DNA from: Anopheles merus
Lineage: Eukaryota > Arthropoda > Insecta > Diptera > Culicidae
NCBI RefSeq assembly: GCF_017562075.2
Contig: NW_024427612.1
Location: forward strand, 10,001 to 74,000
Reading direction: 5' to 3'
DNA length: 64,000 nt
Part shown: piece after piece, positions 42,853 to 55,259 of the stretch
Layout: every line of letters begins with the position of its first letter
Numbering within the stretch: position 1 is the stretch's first letter
The notes under the pieces: model-generated
Databases searched by the model: none
What the model was told of the DNA's origin: nothing
The model's input: the letters and a program-made list of their open reading frames with translations, nothing else
Translations under genes and position numbers: made by a program

Positions 42853-43569
42853 CAGGGTGTTCGAGATAAATTTGACAGTATCGGAGGGAATAGGAAAGGA
42901 ATTTTTATCAAATTTATGTTAAATATAAAAAAAAATCTATAAAGTTTAGCTTACCATGTTTGCCGTATTTTTTATTCGAAGTACCCCCCCCTCCGCGTCG
43001 ATGGCCGCCTGCACCCGCTTACGGAACCGCGCGCAAGCCCGGACAACCATGTCTCTGGGGATGGCCGTAAACACGGCATTTATTCTGGCCACCAGCTCCG
43101 CTTTAGTATTGCAGGAGGCCCTGTTGGTGTCCCGCTCAACTGTGCCCCACACTAAATAATCCATAGGATTAAGGTCAGGGGAGCTGGGTGGCCAAACGTC
43201 GGTGCTGGTGTATCGGTCGAAATTGGCAGTGCTTTTTCGGCGTGTTTTTACGGCCGTATGACATGGTGCAGCATCCTGCTGCCAAACGTACGGCCGCCCA
43301 TTGGCCACCGTATTGTTTTTACGGTGTTCAGCGAACACATCGCCGCCTTCCGAATTTCGGCATTCGTATGGCCGGCACGAACCATCATAACACACGTTAC
43401 GCGCTTGTACAGTTCGGACGGATTCCACATATTTACGGAGCTAGACATTTTTTTCACTTGTTCGCACAACTTTTAGCAATCGAATGACATATCAATCATT
43501 TCGATACGTCAACTCAACCCTGAGATATAAACCCAAAGGCAAGGTGTCAAATTTATCTCGAACACCCTG
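42853..43569 (-). mobile_element. Mariner-like deletion derivative, 717 bp
   Basis: Both ends CAGGGTGTTCGAGATAAATT are present, with flanking TA at 42851-42852 and 43570-43571. The minus strand encodes an N-terminal helix-turn-helix (KRVTCVMMVRAGHTNAEIRK, NTVKTI; 43469-43345) joined to the C-half with WQQDAAPCHTA and PDLNPMDYLVW. The join puts the two halves in different frames and removes the first catalytic Asp. The same internal join occurs at 5558-5610. Confidence 0.9.
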
Positions 43570-43587
43570 TATATATATATATATGTA

Positions 43588-44237
43588 TAAACTAGGACCA
43601 CTATAGGAACATGCCTGTCTGGTGTACCTATAATGGCACTATCGTAAAAAAAACACTCAAAAATACGTAAATATGGTCAAAAGTCAATGAATTAGAATAA
43701 AACAAAATCATTTGATAACATTTATGTTAAAAAACTAATAATTGCGTTGTTATGTGGTCATTTAGAACGTTAACAAAAATATGAGTATCGCTATGAAATC
43801 CTAAGGATTTTGGAAAAATTTTGATACCTTTTACAAAATAATGGATTTTTCGGTCACTAAGAAACGGAATGGCCCCATTTCATTTTAAAACCTTTGTAAA
43901 AGGCTAGAGAACATTTCACACTATCGTAGATAACTTAACTACTTTTAATTTATCGTATGAGACGCATTTTAGTGCAATACCACCACTATTGGTACTAGCA
44001 CCACTATAGGTACTTTTACCCTATTCCTACATCGGTGTCGTTATTTGAAGCTAGAAGGAAAGAAACCTTTTTCCACCACACTTGATCATGAACAAAAATT
44101 GACTTTGACTAGCCGCTAACTGCGAATGTAAAAAAGTCCACAATTAACAACAGTGGCCCTGAACAATTGGTGATATAATTTTGTCAAGTGTTCAAGTGTT
44201 TAAGTGTTGTGTGCATAAAAATTGAAGGTAAAGGTAA
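43588..44237. other. Palindrome arm outer segment, no gene
   Basis: AT-rich. Four copies of a word like CCACTATAGGTAC (43597, 43626 reversed, 43980, 43999) recur, as they do at 61119-61528. No coding region supported. Inverted copy at 60101-60747. Confidence 0.5.
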
Positions 44238-46991
44238 CCCGCTGCGCAAATTCGAGCAGTTTCCAGCGCAGAAAATGTACCAAAATCTGCGCTGGCCAGC
44301 GCAGATTTTGGCTCGTCTCACGCGCTGGACTTCAGCGATTCCTGCGCTGGGTCGCGCAGTTCGGGCAGTTCGGGCAGTTCGGGCGGCGGCGGAGCAAAAA
44401 AAAACGGTCAAAAAATTTAAAAAAATAATGGCGCCCATTTTTTCGTCCGCTTCTTCCTCTCCTCTCCCTCCTTCACCCTGGCTTGCCTTACTTGAGCTTC
44501 AGCCCGTGCCTTCCGCCGCCAGCTGATTGGGTGTTGTGGTGTATGCGTTGATACTTATATGTGCATTGCGGTTATGTATTGTTATTGGTGGGTGTTAGCA
44601 TTTATTAATTTGTGTGTGACCTTGAGACGCTGTGGGAGAAGCTGGATTGGGATTTAAAGTGTTATCGGTGTATTGATGGATTATTTTATTTCGTGCCGCT
44701 GCTGATGAGACCATTCGATGCCCCTGCCAATTGAGGGTGAAGAAGCCTATTTAAAACAAGCGTAGGAGAACGTCTAACACTAATCTAATATTTTTTTATT
44801 TGAGCATGTTTGATGCTTCAACGACCTTCTATGCATCATGTAGCACAGTGTATAGTGGTAATAATTTTTTTTTTTATTTGCCGAAATCTGTCTCCAGTTT
44901 TTGGGTCTCGACACACACACACACGCACACAGCGCGGGGAAAGTGACCGTTCACTCTATCATGCCGCGATCCCCCACCCCGCCCGGCGCTTTGGATGAGG
45001 ATGCGATACAAGAAAGCTGAACCAGCCGTTCTACCGATAGGGTAGCCGTAATCGATCATGCGGGGAGGGGGGGGGTGGTCTGGTGGGGGGAAGGGGGGGA
45101 GTGCGTGCTTGCGTTCGCGCTTTCGTGGGTGCGTGCTTGCGTTTGCGCTTTCGCGGGTGCCTGCCCGCGTACACGCGTACGTGCATGTGTGCGTGTGTGT
45201 TTTTGTGTGTGTGTGTGCGTGCGTGTGGAAACCCCAAAACTATTTGATTCTGATGCGTACATTTTCATCCGCTGCGGCTACAAAGTCCATGCATTTTCGA
45301 TTTCGCTACCTGAGAGACAACACAACTATCGGATTGGCACCACGATCTTTGCGATCGGTTCTGCTGTTGGGGGTGTTAAAAAGGCACACGATCGAAGCAA
45401 ACGTGCGTGTGATATGTAGCAAATTTCTTTCGCGCATATGGTGCTGCACCTGCCCGTCCAGAATCTGGCGGCTTGTTGGTTTGGAGAAGTTATCATGACG
45501 CGGATTGACCGGCATTGCCTTGGAATGGGCTCGGATCGGTAGGTTCATGTTTTAGTCGAGTGAATTCCGTGCATTTGTCGCGCCACAGCGGTAGACCCGG
45601 CAGCACCAAAGTCAAAACAAAAACCTTCCCCGAGTGTGGACTGCTATGCTAAGTTCTTCTTCTTCTTATTATTATTATTATTGGCGTAATGGCCTACGCG
45701 ATCACGCCGGCCTTTTCAGGACTTGAGTAACACGTAGCCGGATAGTCATCTCTTGCTACGGCGGACGGTTCATACGCGGTTAGAACCCACGACGGGCATG
45801 CAGATGTGAGGAATGACGGCGGTGCCGCGGGACCGCTCCTATCCAGCGGGTAACTTGCATACTGCCACATTGTCTGCTTCCCGATGCATACGCTGCAGGC
45901 AGGAGGAAGGATGCACCTCCACAACAAAAAAACACCGTTATGAACCAGCGGCGGATCTAAAGGTAGACGGACTAGGCGGTCGCCGAATATCGCTAGTCTG
46001 TAGTATGCCGTATGTCTACAAGTGGACAGATTATTAGCGACAAGGGCCGCCGGAAAGATGGTCGTTGGGGCCCCGTCGCTGGAGAACCTTCTGCACTCCC
46101 CCTCCCCCCCGCCGGCAATTTAAGTATAATGTTAAATCTCATAACAGCTGTATGCCAGTACCCCCTCCTCCCGGTCATCAGCTACCATTTACAGGGGCCT
46201 CAAATCGTCTTTCCGCCTAGGGCGCCCCCGATTCCCCCTACTCCGCCACTGTCATGAACACCTTCCTTCGATCGATCATAACATTCCGGAAGAAAACACA
46301 TTTGGCGACAGTTTTGGCACACACACGCACACTCACACCCTTGCGCAGACGGCTCAGCATATCTGTGTAATCTACACCATACGAAAGCAAAAAAGCTTAG
46401 TGTAACAAAGTTATGCTTAATGCTTTGCACGTTCAGTTCGATGGCAGGCCTCAGGGACTGCCAGTGAACTTTCCAGTATGCTGGTTTTACAATCAGCTTG
46501 CGTTCTAGATGCCGGCGGAACGGTAAGCTCATGAAAATCAGCGCCGGACTGAACGTGTTAATGCGAATTAGGGTTCTGCGCGATGCACAACAAACCCTCC
46601 TGCGTAAACTAGCGATTCCTTGGTAATTTTTACATTGCAGCGTTTGAACTCATTGCACTTTTTTAGTTTGATTTGTGAAAATGCAACTACATTGCCGCAA
46701 TGTTTGTTAACAGCTTTTTTAAGCGCCACAGCAACTCATGAGCATTGACCACAAGTGAGAATGAGATAGCGCTATGGAGGGAATGAGCACGGACGACGGC
46801 TGACAGCGATTGGCCGTCTGACGCACCAACACATCCAAACCTTCGGCAGCGCGCTCAGGCGAGGGGAATGAGGCGGAGCCAGGGACGGGCAGCTCGACGA
46901 GCTGCTCGACAAATTTGCCGTTGGAGAGAAAAGGAAGGCATGATAAAATTCTCAGAACGGCATAACGCCTTCCGTTGCTTTGCACAGCGGG
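44238..46991. mobile_element. 2.75-kb non-autonomous DNA element (left arm)
   Basis: 13-bp inverted ends CCCGCTGCGCAAA and TTTGCACAGCGGG. Inside: a perfect 32-bp palindrome at 44280-44311, GCAGTTCGGGCAGTTCGGG tandem words, a GT/GC-rich tract at 45180-45230, and a Sine200-like SINE at 45660-45860 (minus). No transposase. Target duplication not resolved. Related to 2500-5557. Confidence 0.55.
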
Positions 46992-47670
46992 AAGGCTCAG
47001 CCCTCTATGTTACGCTAGCGTTACGCGTAACGCCTATTTATCGCAAACCAATGCAGTATGTTTGAACACCTGTTATAAGCGCCGTGGATGAGCAAATTAA
47101 TAGATAATCATGTCTTGATATTTATTATTTTTATATGATAATTAGAAAAGCAACAATTTTTCAACAAACACAAAAAAGCACAGCAATCGCTATCAAAGAT
47201 AAAAATCATAGATAATTCATGAGTATAAATAAATTAAAATATTAATATTAGGTTATCATTTTTAACATCAATGAGAATTGTAACAACTTCAAGAATTATA
47301 ATTATTTACAATGGGTGGAATCGCAAACCGTAACGTCGTTCGTTATCGTTAATTTTTGTATGGGTCTCCTAACAACATACGATCGTCAAATTATAAACGA
47401 CAATGAAGATGACGGCAGTCGTTACGACTGTCGTCAGAGAAATGCCAAATACGAACAAAATTTTCGAGTAGTTCAATTTGACGATTGTTTATAGCCTAGC
47501 GACAGTCGTTAACCATATCGACAGCAATTGAGCTGTCGTTTACTTAAAAACATTTCATATTTCGTTTTTTTTTCTAACCGCGTGAAAAAAATTGTATCTT
47601 AAATACAAAAATAAGGAAAAAATCTATTTTTTTAAATTATTATCCATTTGGTTTATATTCTAAAAATTGA
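46992..47670. other. AT-rich segment with short inverted words
   Basis: No gene. Around 47325-47545 several copies of CGACAGTCGTTA-like words occur in both orientations (GTCGTTACGACTGTCGTC, GCGACAGTCGTTAACC, CGACAGCAATTGAGCTGTCG), suggesting a foldback MITE. Inverted copy at 56665-57343. Confidence 0.4.
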
Positions 47671-47679
47671 TAATCTATA

Positions 47680-48134
47680 AAAAAAATAGTTTCCACCAAT
47701 TGGAAACTGACCTTCCCTCGGCTCATGAACAAATTATCATCACGATTTCTTTGCGGTTGAGAGTCGCCCGCATTAATTATGGTTGCGCACAAAACGTTGA
47801 TAAATCGTACCGGCCATACCATCGAGGCAAGATTCACCTTGTAGCAGATATTGGGAAAAATAAGGACGCATAACACACCATCTATTAATTGACTTCAAAG
47901 TTGCATATCATAGCATAGCCAGGGTAAAACTATACGACGCTATGAACTCTTTTGGAATCCCGGCCATTCTGATAAGGTTAGTTTGAATAACTATGACCAA
48001 CGTCACTTGCCAGATGAAGATGGATGGAAAACTCTAGAGAAAGGGCCATCCGTGACTCGAGGGTGGAGACTACGAGAACCATCTTCTATGAGTCAACCCA
48101 GATCCTGGCATACGCGGGTGATATAGACATCATT
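47680..48134 (+). pseudogene. RTE-like RT fragment, upstream part (copy B)
   Basis: The + strand has KLYDAMNSFGIPAILIRLV near 47930 and TRTIF-ESTQILAYAGDIDII near 48090; here the catalytic Y-A-D-D is Y-A-G-D. Stops and frameshifts are frequent. A 320-bp insert separates it from the downstream part. Confidence 0.65.
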
Positions 48135-48458
48135 CCTCCATGCAATTGACAGCGATTTGCGAGGGCGCGCGAGGGCTTGCACGCCATACAAGTTCACAGC
48201 CCCAGAGCCCTCGCATTAAGTAGCTTGCGAGCCTAGGCAGTTTTTTCGCTCCTAGTTTTAGCAGTTATAATTATTGCACCCCGAGAGCAAGTATAACATT
48301 GCAAATTATAGCTTAATAAACGCCTAAATTTTGAGATTTTATTTTGCAAAAATCCAAAAAACTTGGAAAAGCAATCTTTTCGACAAATAACGCTGCAAAA
48401 AAAATTATTGGTGAATAGAAAATAAATATTTTTTACAATATCTTAAGATTTCGAGCAC
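48135..48458. mobile_element. 320-bp non-autonomous insert (copy B)
   Basis: AT-rich with GC-rich ends. Left TTTGCGAGGGCGCGCGAGGG and right GCAACCCTCGCAATG form weak inverted ends. It interrupts the RTE sequence and resembles 6600-6880. Inverted at 55878-56200. Family unknown. Confidence 0.45.
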
Positions 48459-49075
48459 ATGATACCACTTGCAACCCTCGCAATGTTTGACGGGATTGGT
48501 CTCGGCTCTCATCATCATCGCCTCTCCTATGTAGCAGAAGCCTATCCAGGGATCGAGCAAGCAGCAGATAACCTCGGATTGCAGATAAACGAGACAAAAA
48601 CCAAACTGATGGTGGCAACATCAGCGGCCCCACCAATAAACCTACGTAGGCGTGATTTACAGATAAGTGTCGTCTCACAATTCACCTATGTTGGTTTAAG
48701 GGTCAGTTCCGACAGTAGCATGGATGAGTTGTGAGCAAGAACGCTGGCTGCCAATCGTTCATTCTACAGTCTGAAATAGCATTTCACCTCAAAGAACCTC
48801 GTGACAGGTTCTGGCAATATATAGTACCTATATAGTACCGGTACTCACATACGCCTCTGGGTTATGGGCACTGCCCAAATCTGATGAAACCCTTATGGCC
48901 GCGCTCGAGAAGATGATGCTCAAAAGAATTCTTGGCCCTGTATGTGTAGAAGGATAATGGAGGAGCCGTTATAACGACGAGCTATACGAGATGTACGGCG
49001 ACCTCACTGACGTGCAGCGTATCAAGCTCGCCAGCCAAGACCGTATGGTGGAAGTAGCGCCGGCTGAGTAAGTTG
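48459..49075 (+). pseudogene. RTE-like RT fragment, downstream part (copy B)
   Basis: LGLQINETKTKLMVATSAAP, VSQFTYVGLRVSSDSSMDEL, then RRYNDELYEMYGDLTDVQR-like text in later frames. It has a private deletion near 49033 (GCTCGCCAG joined to CCAAGACCGTATGG). Confidence 0.7.
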
Positions 49076-49502
49076 GTAAGTATCAACGAGGACTTAAACT
49101 ACCACAGCTATAAAAATCATTTTTGGGCATGCTGTGTAACAGTACTGTGTACTAGTACTGAGTCAAACGATTCATTTCACGACGCAACCCGAAGTCGGAT
49201 GCGAGTCTATCGGAATCGATTCCAACCCAGAGGTGCAGCTTGAGCGTAAGGTCGGTATCGAAATCAAGTTCGACCCGTGGTACGGCACAGTCGGTGCAAT
49301 GCAGCATAAGTGACATCGATCTGTTGGTATAGCGAGTTCAGATCGGGCCTTGAACCTACTTTGGCTTGACCCAACCTTAACATCACCTTAAGTCAAGACT
49401 GCGCAGTAGTTGGAACGCCGGATGAAGAAAGTGGGCAAATAAGCTACAGACAAATTGGCTGCGTAACGGTTACAGCTTTGCACAACATTTCATTCAACAA
49501 CA

Positions 49503-49680
49503 TTAACTGTCGCTGGTCAAGTCCTGCCTCTACCACCAGGCTTGTCTTTCAGCGACATATTTTTTAAACCATTGCAGGATAGTCCGTATGGGAAAATAAC
49601 TACGTATGGAAGTACAGTCCATTCCGGGCTAGAATCCATGACGGACATGTTGTTCGTTTAGAATATGCTAGCACATGAGT
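49503..49680 (-). mobile_element. SINE related to Sine200 (copy B)
   Basis: Same as 33922-34098 with very few differences. Confidence 0.65.
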
Positions 49681-49976
49681 ATACATTTATAAATACAAAA
49701 ATACACACTAGACATACCTCAATTTAACTGGAAAACATATGACTCTTAGCCTACTGCGATTGTTAATTTAACGATGAAACATTGCAATCGAGCAGATGTC
49801 GTCTTTTTTAACCGTCGTTTATTTTGACGACTTCCATAAGCGATCCCACCCACTCTTATACATAAAAAGGTTAATAATAAAAAATGATTATTTATTTATT
49901 TACCCAGCTATTGATAAAGCAGGATAATGAAATACATACATGTATTTATTAACTTCATTAACCTCATTTTAAATAA

Positions 49977-50551
49977 GGGCCCTCCCGGCGTCGGCATCCG
50001 GGCCCTGGCGCGAGACTTTGGCGTGGCCCCGAGCATCGTCAAGGTGGCGTTAAATGAGGACCTGCGGTACGCGTCGTACCGTGGTAGTTGATCTGTTAAT
50101 TTTTCAATAACGCTTCCGAAATCTTCTATCGTTCCAGTCTGTTTAGTATTGTCCATTTTTGATACTAGGATCTCTGGAGTTACCTTTATGCTACACCTGT
50201 CTTGTAATTTGCTAACTATTTCCTCAATTGAGGTTGGGGTTTCCCCTACGACAATTCGCGCTTTTCCTGTAAGACGTCCTAATACCAGTTCTATTATTGT
50301 TTCTTTATTTGCTGGCTTTACTATTCTCTTTAGTACGTTTAAGTTTGATACCACACCTTTCAAATAAAAATGTCGGCCATTTTAGGTTTTTTATGCAGCT
50401 TTATTATAGCTAATATGACCTGAGCTAACACTTTAAATGATAATCTAGTGGTTGTTAAAAGTGTTAAATTGATATTTTTATCCTCTGAGCTATTTATAGA
50501 AACATCAGATGACTTGTTACGCAAGTCGTCGTTGGTTTTTGATGTGCTCAT
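49977..50551 (-). pseudogene. Gypsy-like gag with captured mariner fragment (copy B)
   Basis: Same arrangement as copy A: the MSTSK frame from 50551, then the capsid-like frame from 50363, then the + strand helix-turn-helix piece 49977-50090. Here about 65 bp near 50365 are deleted, removing the DGNEKDLK region and shifting the frame. Confidence 0.65.
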
Positions 50552-50612
50552 AGCAATTATATTTTGTATTAATGCATTAGAAGTTTTGCTAAATTCTAAT
50601 AGCTTATTAAAA

Positions 50613-50617
50613 GTATA
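50613..50617. other. Unoccupied Bel-Pao target site
   Basis: AAAAGTATATTTGTATC runs without interruption, where copy A carries GTATA twice around the 6.2-kb element. This validates both the borders and the direction of the event. Confidence 0.95.
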
Positions 50618-51196
50618 TTTGTATCTATTTTATTCGATGTCATTTTGAATATCTTTAAATGTTTCTTCAGCATTATTCATTAGTTGTGTTCTTGAACAAG
50701 TTCTTTGATTAGGATCCTGTATTTTTTTAAATATATGTTTTAAAATTTCTATTTTATCGCTTATAGTAGTCATCCCTTTTTCATATTGTTTTCAATTATT
50801 TATATTTATTTATATATGAAACACATTTTCTAGCTTTAAAACCCATTTGATTATGTTTTAAAATTACAATACCTTGATGGAATATGCGACGTGCATTTTG
50901 TTACTGCTGATTCTACGCTGTATTTATACCGGTGCTTGGAGTTTAATCGGTACTTGGTGTTTACTCGATGTTTGATGTGAATTTCTATGATGTCATCAGT
51001 CTTCACTCGATGTTTTGTCGGGGTTGGGACACTTGTCCATTCTCGCCTGCCAATCCAGATTGGGCAGTGAGCTCGTCTTGTATTTTCGTCTTCCACGTTG
51101 GGAACGGTTGTTCGTTTCAATCACGCTGACCACAACTTGTTTTACACTTGTTGGCTTTTTGTCATTCCATATCACTTGCTCCACGAATCGTATAAA

Positions 51197-51448
51197 TTAC
51201 CAAACTGAGTTAAATGATATAGCCAGTTGTATGTTAATGATTGCATCACGTTTTGCTAGAGTTTTCAATATTTTGAAAATGGCTTTAATTACTTTTTGCA
51301 TGAGTATGATAGCAAGAAGTATCAGCACAATGTTCAGTTTTAACTCATGGGTTTCATGCTGCTCTGAATGAACATTTTGTGTTTGAATAATGGTAAGATC
51401 ATTATCACTATTGACATTAGTTTTAGGGTTTGATGCGTCGTTACCCAT
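51197..51448 (-). CDS. 83-aa MGN membrane peptide (copy B)
   Basis: As copy A: MGNDAS start, membrane helix LNIVLILLAIILMQKVI, basic amphipathic tail. Identical in translation to copy C. Confidence 0.5.
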   Translation of the reverse strand: MGNDASNPKTNVNSDNDLTIIQTQNVHSEQHETHELKLNIVLILLAIILMQKVIKAIFKILKTLAKRDAIINIQLAISFNSVW

Positions 51449-51975
51449 TTTATAAATCTGTGCTGTACTGTGGGTTAGTGTGAAAAGTTAGCTTTTCTTA
51501 AAGCTTTCATCGTTTCTCATTTCAACGTTACTCTACTTGGTAAATTGATCGCAAGAGCGTTCAAACGTTTTTACACATTGGGATAGGTTCTCACAACACT
51601 GTGTACGGATAATGTTCGTTCATCAACTAAACATTTATTTTGCACTTACACCGCACTAAATGTTTTTATTTTTCATTCTGCACTGCACTGAACCTACTTG
51701 TAGCTGTTCTTCCATCGTTATTGTTTTGTTTTTTTACCTATGGGTTACTTGCGCCAGCTGCTATGATGAATGTTTCGTAAAAAAATGCACATTTGACAAT
51801 TTTTTTTTCACTTTCCGTTGTATGCCAGTTATGGTCACAATACTTTTGGTTCACACGACACTTATGCTTTACGTTACCGTTATACGTATCACATTTTACT
51901 TGATTTTTACTTAAACTTCTGCCCGTTGATTGCAGATTATGGTCACGGTCGCCATCGTATGTATTATTTATTTAT

Positions 51976-52298
<323 letters not shown>

Positions 52299-52826
52299 AA
52301 AAAATAAATAATATATACGATGGCGACCGTGACCATAATCTGCAATCAACGGGCAGAAGTTTAAGTAAAAATCAAGTAAAATGTGATACGTATAACGGTA
52401 ACGTAAAGCATAAGTGTCGTGTGAACCAAAAGTATTGTGACCATAACTGGCATACAACGGAAAGTGAAAAAAAAATTGTCAAATGTGCATTTTTTTACGA
52501 AACATTCATCATAGCAGCTGGCGCAAGTAACCCATAGGTAAAAAAACAAAACAATAACGATGGAAGAACAGCTACAAGTAGGTTCAGTGCAGTGCAGAAT
52601 GAAAAATAAAAACATTTAGTGCGGTGTAAGTGCAAAATAAATGTTTAGTTGATGAACGAACATTATCCGTACACAGTGTTGTGAGAACCTATCCCAATGT
52701 GTAAAAACGTTTGAACGCTCTTGCGATCAATTTACCAAGTAGAGTAACGTTGAAATGAGAAACGATGAAAGCTTTAAGAAAAGCTAACTTTTCACACTAA
52801 CCCACAGTACAGCACAGATTTATAAA

Positions 52827-53078
52827 ATGGGTAACGACGCATCAAACCCTAAAACTAATGTCAATAGTGATAATGATCTTACCATTATTCAAACACAAAA
52901 TGTTCATTCAGAGCAGCATGAAACCCATGAGTTAAAACTGAACATTGTGCTGATACTTCTTGCTATCATACTCATGCAAAAAGTAATTAAAGCCATTTTC
53001 AAAATATTGAAAACTCTAGCAAAACGTGATGCAATCATTAACATACAACTGGCTATATCATTTAACTCAGTTTGGTAA
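52827..53078 (+). CDS. 83-aa MGN membrane peptide (copy C)
   Basis: Inverted partner of 51197-51448, same protein. Upstream CTAACCCACAG at 52797-52807 could be a splice acceptor before the ATG at 52827; unproven. Confidence 0.5.
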   Translation: MGNDASNPKTNVNSDNDLTIIQTQNVHSEQHETHELKLNIVLILLAIILMQKVIKAIFKILKTLAKRDAIINIQLAISFNSVW

Positions 53079-53501
53079 TTTATACGATTCGTGGAGCAAG
53101 TGATATGGAATGACAAAAAGCCAACAAGTGTAAAACAAGTTGTGGTCAGCGTGATTGAAACGAACAACCGTTCCCAACGTGGAAGACGAAAATACAAGAC
53201 GAGCTCACTGCCCAATCTGGATTGGCAGGCGAGAATGGACAAGTGTCCCAACCCCGACAAAACATCGAGTGAAGACTGATGACATCATAGAAATTCACAT
53301 CAAACATCGAGTAAACACCAAGTACCGATTAAACTCCAAGCACCGGTATAAATACAGCGTAGAATCAGCAGTAACAAAATGCACGTCGCATATTCCATCA
53401 AGGTATTGTAATTTTAAAACATAATCAAATGGGTTTTAAAGCTAGAAAATGTGTTTCATATATAAATAAATATAAATAATTGAAAACAATATGAAAAAGG
53501 G

Positions 53502-54366
53502 ATGACTACTATAAGCGATAAAATAGAAATTTTAAAACATATATTTAAAAAAATACAGGATCCTAATCAAAGAACTTGTTCAAGAACACAACTAATGAAT
53601 AATGCTGAAGAAACATTTAAAGATATTCAAAATGACATCGAATAAAATAGATACAAATATACTTTTAATAAGCTATTAGAATTTAGCAAAACTTCTAATG
53701 CATTAATACAAAATATAATTGCTATGAGCACATCAAAAACCAACGACGACTTGCGTAACAAGTCATCTGATGTTTCTATAAATAGCTCAGAGGATAAAAA
53801 TATCAATTTAACACTTTTAACAACCACTAGATTATCATTTAAAGTGTTAGCTCAGGTCATATTAGCTATAATAAAGCTGCATAAAAAACCTAAAATGGCC
53901 GACATGATGGAATTTGAATTGATTTAAAATCACTACTTCTCTCATATCAAAGTATGATGGTAATGAGAAAGATTTGAAAGGTGTGGTATCAAACTTAAAC
54001 GTACTAAAGAGAATAGTAAAGCCAGCAAATAAAGAAACAATAATAGAACTGGTATTAGGACGTCTTACAGGAAAAGCGCGAATTGTCGTAGGGGAAACCC
54101 CAACCTCAATTGAGGAAATAGTTAGCAAATTACAAGACAGGTGTAGCATAAAGGTAACTCCAGAGATCCTAGTATCAAAAATGGACAATACTAAACAGAC
54201 TGGAACGATAGAAGATTTCGGAAGCGTTATTGAAAAATTAACAGATCAACTACCACGGTACGACCCGTACCGCAGGTCCTCATTTAACGCCACCTTGACG
54301 ATGCTCGGGGCCACGCCAAAGTCTCGCGCCAGGGCCCGGATGCCGACGCCGGGAGGGCCCTTATTT
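53502..54366 (+). pseudogene. Gypsy-like gag with captured mariner fragment (copy C)
   Basis: The most complete copy. The frame starts MTTISDKIEILKHIFKKIQ at 53502, meets an in-frame stop at 53643-53645, continues in the same frame through MSTSKTNDDL (53724) to a stop near 53925, and after a frameshift gives YDGNEKDLKGVVSNLN and the capsid-like region to about 54255. The last 110 bp are the antisense mariner helix-turn-helix piece. No protease or RT follows. Confidence 0.65.
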
Positions 54367-54663
54367 AAAATGAGGTTAATGAAGTTAATAAATACATGTA
54401 TGTATTTCATTATCCTGCTTTATCAATAGCTGGGTAAATAAATAAATAATCATTTTTTATTATTAACCTTTTTATGTATAAGAGTGGGTGGGATCGCTTA
54501 TGGAAGTCGTCAAAATAAACGACGGTTAAAAAAGACGACATCTGCTCGATTGCAATGTTTCATCGTTAAATTAACAATCGCAGTAGGCTAAGAGTCATAT
54601 GTTTTCCAGTTAAATTGAGGTATGTCTAGTGTGCATTTTTGTATTTATGAATGTATACTCATG

Positions 54664-54842
54664 TGCTAGCATATTCTAAACGAACAACATGTCCGTCATG
54701 GATTCTAGCCCGGAATGGACTGTACTTCCATACGTAGTTATTTTCCCATACGGACTATCCTGCAATGGTTTAAAAAATATGTCGCTGAAAGACAAGCCTG
54801 GTGGTAGAGGCAGGACTTGACCAGCGACAGTTAATGTTGTTG
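54664..54842 (+). mobile_element. SINE related to Sine200 (copy C)
   Basis: Inverted partner of 49503-49680; head with GTCATGGATTCTAGCCC (box-B-like), body GACTATCCTGCAATGG. Confidence 0.65.
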
Positions 54843-55259
54843 AATGAAATGTTGTGCAAAGCTGTAACCGTTACGCAGCCAATTTGTCTGTAGCTTATTT
54901 GCCCACTTTCTTCATCCGGCGTTCCAACTACTGCGCAGTCTTGACTTAAGGTGATGTTAAGGTTGGGTCAAGCCAAAGTAGGTTCAAGGCCCGATCTGAA
55001 CTCGCTATACCAACAGATCGATGTCACTTATGCTGCATTGCACCGACTGTGCCGTACCACGGGTCGAACTTGATTTCGATACCGACCTTACGCTCAAGCT
55101 GCACCTCTGGGTTGGAATCGATTCCGATAGACTCGCATCCGACTTCGGGTTGCGTCGTGAAATGAATCGTTTGACTCAGTACTAGTACACAGTACTGTTA
55201 CACAGCATGCCCAAAAATGATTTTTATAGCTGTGGTAGTTTAAGTCCTCGTTGATACTT

